Source: an uncultured Gemmatimonadota bacterium (GTDB taxonomy: Bacteria; Gemmatimonadota; Gemmatimonadetes; Gemmatimonadales; Gemmatimonadaceae). From it: a stretch of DNA of 30,538 nucleotides. The stretch spans positions 1 through 30,538 of the forward strand of contig CAMLIT010000043.1 of NCBI GenBank assembly GCA_946480295.1, written 5' to 3'. The notes under the pieces are model-generated. The model was not told where the DNA came from and searched no databases. It saw nothing but the letters and a program-made list of their open reading frames with translations. Below, piece after piece: positions 26,278 through 30,538 of the stretch. The translations under genes were made by a program, and so were the position numbers. The stretch's first letter is position 1; the number at the start of each line of letters is the position of its first letter.

Positions 26278-26312
26278 ACGAGCCCCCGACGGCGATGCCG
26301 TCGGGGGCTCGT
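26278..26312. terminator. Strong bidirectional terminator hairpin
   Basis: A perfect 16-bp stem (26278-26293 with 26297-26312) closes a GAT loop, between the M28 peptidase stop (26262) and the convergent PLP gene stop (26320). It is the strongest terminator-like hairpin here, although a U-run is absent on both strands. Confidence 0.8.
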
Positions 26313-26319
26313 CGCGTTC

Positions 26320-27597
<1,278 letters not shown>

Positions 27598-27762
27598 GTC
27601 CTCTTCCTCGAAGGCTGTTGGATTCGGGACCTGCCCTGAAACTACCGCACCGGCCCGGGCATATCAGTCGGCATGGCGCCGATGCATGGGACCTCGCCCA
27701 CTTCGGGAACACGCACGAGGTTCGGCGCGTAGGTCCTCTCGGATTCGGTCCGGAGGGGCAGC

Positions 27763-28476
27763 ATGCTGCGCCTGTGGCGGGACATCCACGCCGAGAGGCT
27801 GCCGATCAGCGCGAGTGTGCTGATCAGCGTGGTGACGCACACGGTGCTCGTCATCGGTGCCGTGTCGGCGACGCAGCGGCCGCCGGGGCTCGACGACAGC
27901 TCCGACGAGCTGGCGAACCGGCCGTACTACATGCCGCCGCCCAACCGCGTCCCGCGGCAGGACGCCGTCGCCGAGCACCTCGAGTACATCGCGCTCGCGC
28001 CGGAGGGGCCGAGCGCCGGCTTCGGTCCGGCGACGTTCGACGACCTGAAGCCGGTCCAGGTCGCGCACGCGACCACCGCGACGGGCGATGCCGGGCGCGA
28101 CTCCGTGACGCTCGCGCCGCGCGACGCGCAGGTGGGCAGCGACTCCGTGCTCACGGAGGTGGAGGTCGACTCCGTCGCGCGCCGGGATCCGACGAGCGCG
28201 GCGCCGGCGTATCCGCCGGAGCTCCTCCGGGCGAACGTGCAGGGCTACATCTCGGCCCGCTACGTGGTGGACACCACCGGCACCGCCGACGTCGAGACGT
28301 TCACGGTGCTGTTCGCGTCGCACCCGCTCTTCGTGCAGGCGGTGCGCGACGTCCTGCCGCTGATGCATTTCGAGCCGGCGCGCCTGCACGGCCGCAAGGT
28401 GCGGCAGCTCGTGCAGCAGCAGTTCACGTTCCGCATCGAGGCGCCGGACACGACGGCGACGATGCGGAAGCCGTGA
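27763..28476 (+). CDS. TonB-like energy transducer
   Basis: The 237-residue protein has one N-terminal membrane segment (ISASVLISVVTHTVLVIGAVSA, about 15-36), a periplasmic linker, and a C-terminal TonB-type domain (about 148-227: AYPPELLRANVQGYISARYVVDTTGTADVETFTV, ending FRIEAP). TonB carries proton-motive energy to outer-membrane receptors. The linker is short and less Pro-rich than in classical TonB, and no exbB or exbD is nearby, so it may be an orphan TonB or a TonB-domain protein of another function. GGAGGGG at 27752-27758, four bases before the ATG, supports the start. It has its own promoter region shared with the divergent PLP gene. Confidence 0.82.
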   Translation: MLRLWRDIHAERLPISASVLISVVTHTVLVIGAVSATQRPPGLDDSSDELANRPYYMPPPNRVPRQDAVAEHLEYIALAPEGPSAGFGPATFDDLKPVQVAHATTATGDAGRDSVTLAPRDAQVGSDSVLTEVEVDSVARRDPTSAAPAYPPELLRANVQGYISARYVVDTTGTADVETFTVLFASHPLFVQAVRDVLPLMHFEPARLHGRKVRQLVQQQFTFRIEAPDTTATMRKP

Positions 28477-28553
28477 TGCGGATCACACGCGCGATCGTGC
28501 GATCGCCCGATGTCGCCGCACGCCGTGCCACCGCCGCGCTCGCGTGCCACGGG

Positions 28554-28571
28554 GTGTGAGCGGCCTCACGC
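28554..28571 (+). terminator. Possible weak terminator hairpin
   Basis: GTGTGAG pairs with CTCACGC (one T·G pair) around CGGC, 78 bp after the TonB-like stop. The stem is short and there is no U-run. The rest of the 220-bp gap 28477-28696 shows only small GC-rich palindromes. Confidence 0.3.
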
Positions 28572-28696
28572 GGCCGCGATGTGCGTGCGCCGGTAGCGCG
28601 AATCGGCCCGGTCGTGGTAGGCTGTGGGTGGGCGTGGTCGCGGACGCGGCCGCGCCGCGGTGCCGAACGGGCACGTGAACCATCGTGGAGACTGAC

Positions 28697-28879
28697 ATGG
28701 CGACGAAACTCGACAAGACGATCAAGCGGGAGTTCGATTTCGACGGCGTTCCGTACATGATCTCCGTCGGCCCGGAGGGGCTGAAGATCACGCAGAAGGG
28801 ATATCGGAAGGGGAAGGAGTACACGTGGGAGGAGCTCATCCGCGGTGGCGCGCCGATGGGCGCCGCGAGCGCGGAGTGA
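28697..28879 (+). CDS. Small basic protein of unknown function
   Basis: I do not recognise this 60-residue protein. It reads as a compact beta-rich domain: TIKREFDFDGVPYMISVGPEG, then LKITQKGYRKGKEYTWEELI. It is basic, with no export signal. The ATG at 28697 has GGAG at 28687-28690, a good Shine-Dalgarno, which is strong support for a gene this short. An in-frame ATG at 28685 is an alternative without such support. The codon pattern is less GC-extreme than its neighbours. It lies 27 bp upstream of the 28907 gene, so the two are probably cotranscribed. Confidence 0.7.
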   Translation: MATKLDKTIKREFDFDGVPYMISVGPEGLKITQKGYRKGKEYTWEELIRGGAPMGAASAE

Positions 28880-28906
28880 CCGCCGGCCGGCGGCGGTGAG
28901 CGCGCG

Positions 28907-29266
28907 ATGCGCCACGTGCTGCGGCTGCACGGCGTCGTGGTCGGCTGGTCGGATCTCGAGCACGCGGAGCCGGAGCTCGGCCGCGCGCGCGGGCGCTTCC
29001 GCCCCGGCTTCGGTTACGAGCTCGTGCAGCCCGTCTTCCGGCTCTACGCGGAGGCGGTGCCGCACGGGCGGGCGACCGCCGTGGACGCGGAGAAGCTCGA
29101 GCGCTACTACCGGTCGCGCGACGCGCTCGCGCTCGAGCTGCACGACGACGCGGGCCGCCGCATCCCGACCGAGGCCATCCACATCGCCGACTACACCGTC
29201 GAGGCGCCCGGCGAGATCGAGCTCGACGTCCTGATCGGAGACGAGGGGTACTGGGCGCGGCGGTGA
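28907..29266 (+). CDS. Protein of unknown function
   Basis: I do not recognise this 119-residue protein. It looks cytoplasmic and mixed alpha/beta: a strand and turn at MRHVLRLHGVVVGWSDLEH, an Arg/Gly loop (GRARGRFRPGFGYEL), a helix (AVDAEKLERYYRSRDAL), and strands to the end (LELHDDAGRRIPTEAIHIADYTV; EIELDVLI). No catalytic motif is evident. The start codon ATG at 28907 has only weak purine-rich sequence before it. It likely forms a two-gene unit with the 60-residue protein, and both are followed by a heptad-repeat region before the convergent dnaE2. Confidence 0.65.
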   Translation: MRHVLRLHGVVVGWSDLEHAEPELGRARGRFRPGFGYELVQPVFRLYAEAVPHGRATAVDAEKLERYYRSRDALALELHDDAGRRIPTEAIHIADYTVEAPGEIELDVLIGDEGYWARR

Positions 29267-29302
29267 CGGAGGGACGCGGGGGAGGGACGAGGAAGTACGC
29301 AG

Positions 29303-29397
29303 TGGGTTCTTGGTCATTGGTTCTTGGCGGACCGCTGCGGATGCCACGCGAGGCGTCCCGAGCGGCTGGCCAATGACGAAGAAGCAGGAACCAACGG
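29303..29397. repeat. Heptad-flanked hairpin repeat, degraded copy 3
   Basis: Left flank heptads are TGGGTTC, TTGGTCA, TTGGTTC and TTGGCGG; right flank heptads are CCAATGA, CGAAGAA, GCAGGAA and CCAACGG. The stem 29324-29344 against 29353-29373 keeps 17 of 21 pairs (two of them G·T). It lies between convergent genes, unlike copies 1 and 2, which precede + genes. Confidence 0.75.
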
Positions 29398-29403
29398 CCG
29401 GAT

Positions 29404-29434
29404 TCGGTACTCGTCCCTCGTCCCTCGTCCCTCA
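29404..29434. repeat. TCGTCCC heptad array at the dnaE2 stop
   Basis: TCGTCCC is repeated three times (29411-29431) and the next three bases are the dnaE2 stop codon in reverse. The reverse complement of this unit (ACGAGGG is a rotation) also forms the array inside dnaE2 at 29896-29916, linking the two loci. Confidence 0.75.
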
Positions 29435-30538
29435 ATGGAAATCGTGCCGCCCGGCGAACTCGGCGCCGACGTCGGCGTCCAGGGCGTGGAACTGCTCGCC
29501 GCGGATGTTGATCACGCCCTGCTGCACCTGGAGGATGCCGCGGACGAGGAGGAGCGGCGAGCGCGCGATGAGCAGCGCCTGCCGCTCGAATCGTTTCGGG
29601 GTGACGATCACGTTCACCGTGCCCGTCTCGTCCTCCAGCGTCAGGAAGACGAAGCCCTTCGCCGTGCCCGGCCGCTGCCGGCAGATCACGAGCCCCGCGA
29701 TGGCCACGCGCTCGCCGTCCCGCCCGCGGGTGACGATGTCCTTCGCCCGGCGCACGCCGTTAGGCGCGAGGACGCCGCGCAGGTGCAGCACCGGGTGGCC
29801 GTTGAGCGAGATGCCGGTCATGCGGTAGTCGGCCTCGGTGAGCTCGGCGGGGGACATGGGGGGGAGCGGGAGGCGGGAGGCGGGAGGCGGTGGGGACGAG
29901 GGACGAGGGACGAGGGACGCGTCCGACCGATCGGGATCCCGCGCCTCCTCATGCCGAGGTGTTCCTTCCGACGCCGTGACGCCACCACGCGGTGCGCGTC
30001 CCGCGCCGCGATCGCTCCCCGCCTCGCGCCTGCCGTCTTCCCGCTCGCGCCGCGACGGCGCGAGCGGGCCGGCGTCGCCGCGCGCGGCCTCGAGCACCTG
30101 CCAGAGCGCCGCCCGCCGCCTCCGGAGGTCCGGCTCGTCAGGCAGGAAGCCGTCGAGCGCGCCCGCCTCGGCGATGTGCCGCAGCACGCGCCGGTCGAAG
30201 CGCGTGCGCGCGACGAAATCCTCGATCGACGTGAACGGCCCCCCCTCCGCCCACGCGGCCTCGAGGATCTCCTGCGCCTTCGGCCCGAGCCCGCGGATCG
30301 AGCGGAAGCCGAGACGGACCGAGGGAGGCGGGAGGCGGGAGGCGGGAGGCGGTGGGGGCGCGGGACGCGGGACGCGCGGCGCGTTCGACTGATCGAGATC
30401 ACGCGCCACCTCATGCCGAGGTGTGCCTTCCGACGCCGTTACGCCTCCCGCCAACCCCCTCCCGCCAACCCGTAACCCAACCCCCGACCCCCGACCCCCC
30501 ACCCCGGCGCCCCCCCCCCCCCCCCGCCCACACACCCC
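29432..30538 (-). CDS. dnaE2: Error-prone DNA polymerase DnaE2, C-terminal part, with in-frame repeat insertions
   Basis: C-terminal end of the damage-inducible translesion polymerase that works with ImuB and ImuA'. Recognisable segments on the minus strand: the helix-hairpin-helix region (VRLGFRSIRGLGPKAQEIL to GALDGFLPDE, about 30319-30120), and the OB-fold region (PPMSPAELTEADYRMTG, then VAIAGLVICRQRPGTAKG, FVFLTLEDETGTVNVIV) to the stop at 29432. Between them is an Arg/Pro/Ser-rich stretch of about 70 residues encoded by hairpin and heptad repeats, where the family has a short linker. A second related insertion sits just before VRLGF. Both stay in frame. The polymerase core lies beyond the window, and the Met nearest the edge lies in low-complexity sequence and is not a real start. 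Confidence 0.85.
   Translation of the reverse strand, partial: GVCGRGGGGGAGVGGRGSGVGLRVGGRGLAGGVTASEGTPRHEVARDLDQSNAPRVPRPAPPPPPASRLPPPSVRLGFRSIRGLGPKAQEILEAAWAEGGPFTSIEDFVARTRFDRRVLRHIAEAGALDGFLPDEPDLRRRRAALWQVLEAARGDAGPLAPSRREREDGRREAGSDRGAGRAPRGGVTASEGTPRHEEARDPDRSDASLVPRPSSPPPPASRLPLPPMSPAELTEADYRMTGISLNGHPVLHLRGVLAPNGVRRAKDIVTRGRDGERVAIAGLVICRQRPGTAKGFVFLTLEDETGTVNVIVTPKRFERQALLIARSPLLLVRGILQVQQGVINIRGEQFHALDADVGAEFAGRHDFH
29862..29983 (-). repeat. Composite heptad-core element A inside dnaE2
   Basis: On the + strand: three GGGAGGC units (29868-29888), GGTGGGG, three ACGAGGG units (29896-29916), then a 65-bp core (29919-29983). The core matches element B at 58 of 65 positions without gaps. 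The core is translated on the minus strand as VTASEGTPRHEEARDPDRSD. Confidence 0.9.
30040..30068. repeat. Perfect 13-bp hairpin inside the dnaE2 frame
   Basis: CCCGCTCGCGCCG (30040-30052) pairs exactly with 30056-30068 around the loop CGA. It marks the edge where DnaE2 homology (EAARGDAGPL) gives way to the inserted Arg-rich stretch. Confidence 0.7.
30323..30445 (-). repeat. Composite heptad-core element B inside dnaE2
   Basis: Same order as element A: four GGGAGGC units (30323-30350), GGTGGGG, ACGCGGG-type units, then the 65-bp core (30381-30445). The core contains CACCTC, ATGCC, GAGGTG, a 6-bp stem that is imperfect in element A. It is translated as VTASEGTPRHEVARDLDQSN. Confidence 0.9.
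30446..30538. repeat. Low-complexity heptad array and C-run at the window edge
   Basis: CGCCAAC units 14 bp apart, then CCGACCC twice and CCCACCC, continue the 7-nt period up to about 30510. A run of C bases follows. The C-run may be a sequencing or assembly artefact at a contig end. Confidence 0.55.

Noticed and set aside
27598..27762. SAM riboswitch upstream of the Cys/Met PLP enzyme
   Set aside because: The short leader shows none of the paired elements I would expect; only a Shine-Dalgarno is clear.
29862..30380. CRISPR-like array
   Set aside because: The units are 7 nt with no spacers, and no cas genes are present.
30500..30538. Long C-run as a biological homopolymer
   Set aside because: It is at the very edge of the window and looks like a contig-end artefact; I do not rely on it or on the frame through it.

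Overview
The window is a GC-rich stretch of bacterial chromosome with tightly packed genes. It most resembles Gemmatimonadota: secreted TolB-propeller amidohydrolases and S9 peptidases, a DUF5916 outer-membrane barrel protein, a PSMA-like M28 peptidase, and many GTG/TTG starts with weak ribosome-binding sites. The phylum is an inference from gene content, not a marker-gene result. I see no rRNA, tRNA, CRISPR, phage or transposase gene.

Layout. 182-5053 (+) is a run of housekeeping and cofactor genes: ispH, an SGNH hydrolase, xdhC, a SufU-like scaffold, a MocA-like nucleotidyltransferase that reads in frame into msrB, and a small unknown gene. 5172-15398 (+) is mostly cell-envelope and transport: a secreted concanavalin-like protein, an SHS-type MFS carrier, a DUF5916 barrel protein, an APC permease, a secreted S9 peptidase and a KirBac potassium channel. 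15462-15953 (-) is a charged protein of unknown function. 16311-19748 (+) is a very large secreted TolB/amidohydrolase protein. 19786-23879 holds a CelD/FemAB-like acetyltransferase (-), a possible zinc metalloprotease (+) and a DUF2339 membrane protein (-). 23977-27597 holds a secreted glutamate-carboxypeptidase-like enzyme (+) and a Cys/Met-metabolism PLP enzyme (-). 27763-29266 (+) holds a TonB-like protein and two small unknown proteins. 29432 to the window end (-) is the C-terminal part of error-prone polymerase DnaE2.

How the genes fit together. Secreted or periplasmic peptidases (S9, M28, a possible zincin), an amidohydrolase, an amino-acid permease, an organic-acid carrier, a barrel protein and TonB suggest a heterotroph that scavenges peptides. 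XdhC plus a MocA-like enzyme plus an Fe-S scaffold suggest maturation of a molybdenum hydroxylase encoded elsewhere.

The most unusual signal is not a gene. Gene junctions, and one coding region, carry short repeats built on a 7-nucleotide period, resembling in style the heptanucleotide STRR repeats of cyanobacteria. Three loci share a long hairpin flanked by heptads (39-127, 5893-5987, 29303-29397). In the two well-preserved copies every stem difference keeps pairing in one RNA strand only. A different heptad array forms the stop codon of the barrel gene and touches the TTG start of the next gene. Two copies of a composite element (heptad array plus a 65-bp core, 58 of 65 bases identical) lie inside the dnaE2 reading frame and are translated, reminiscent of Rickettsia palindromic elements.
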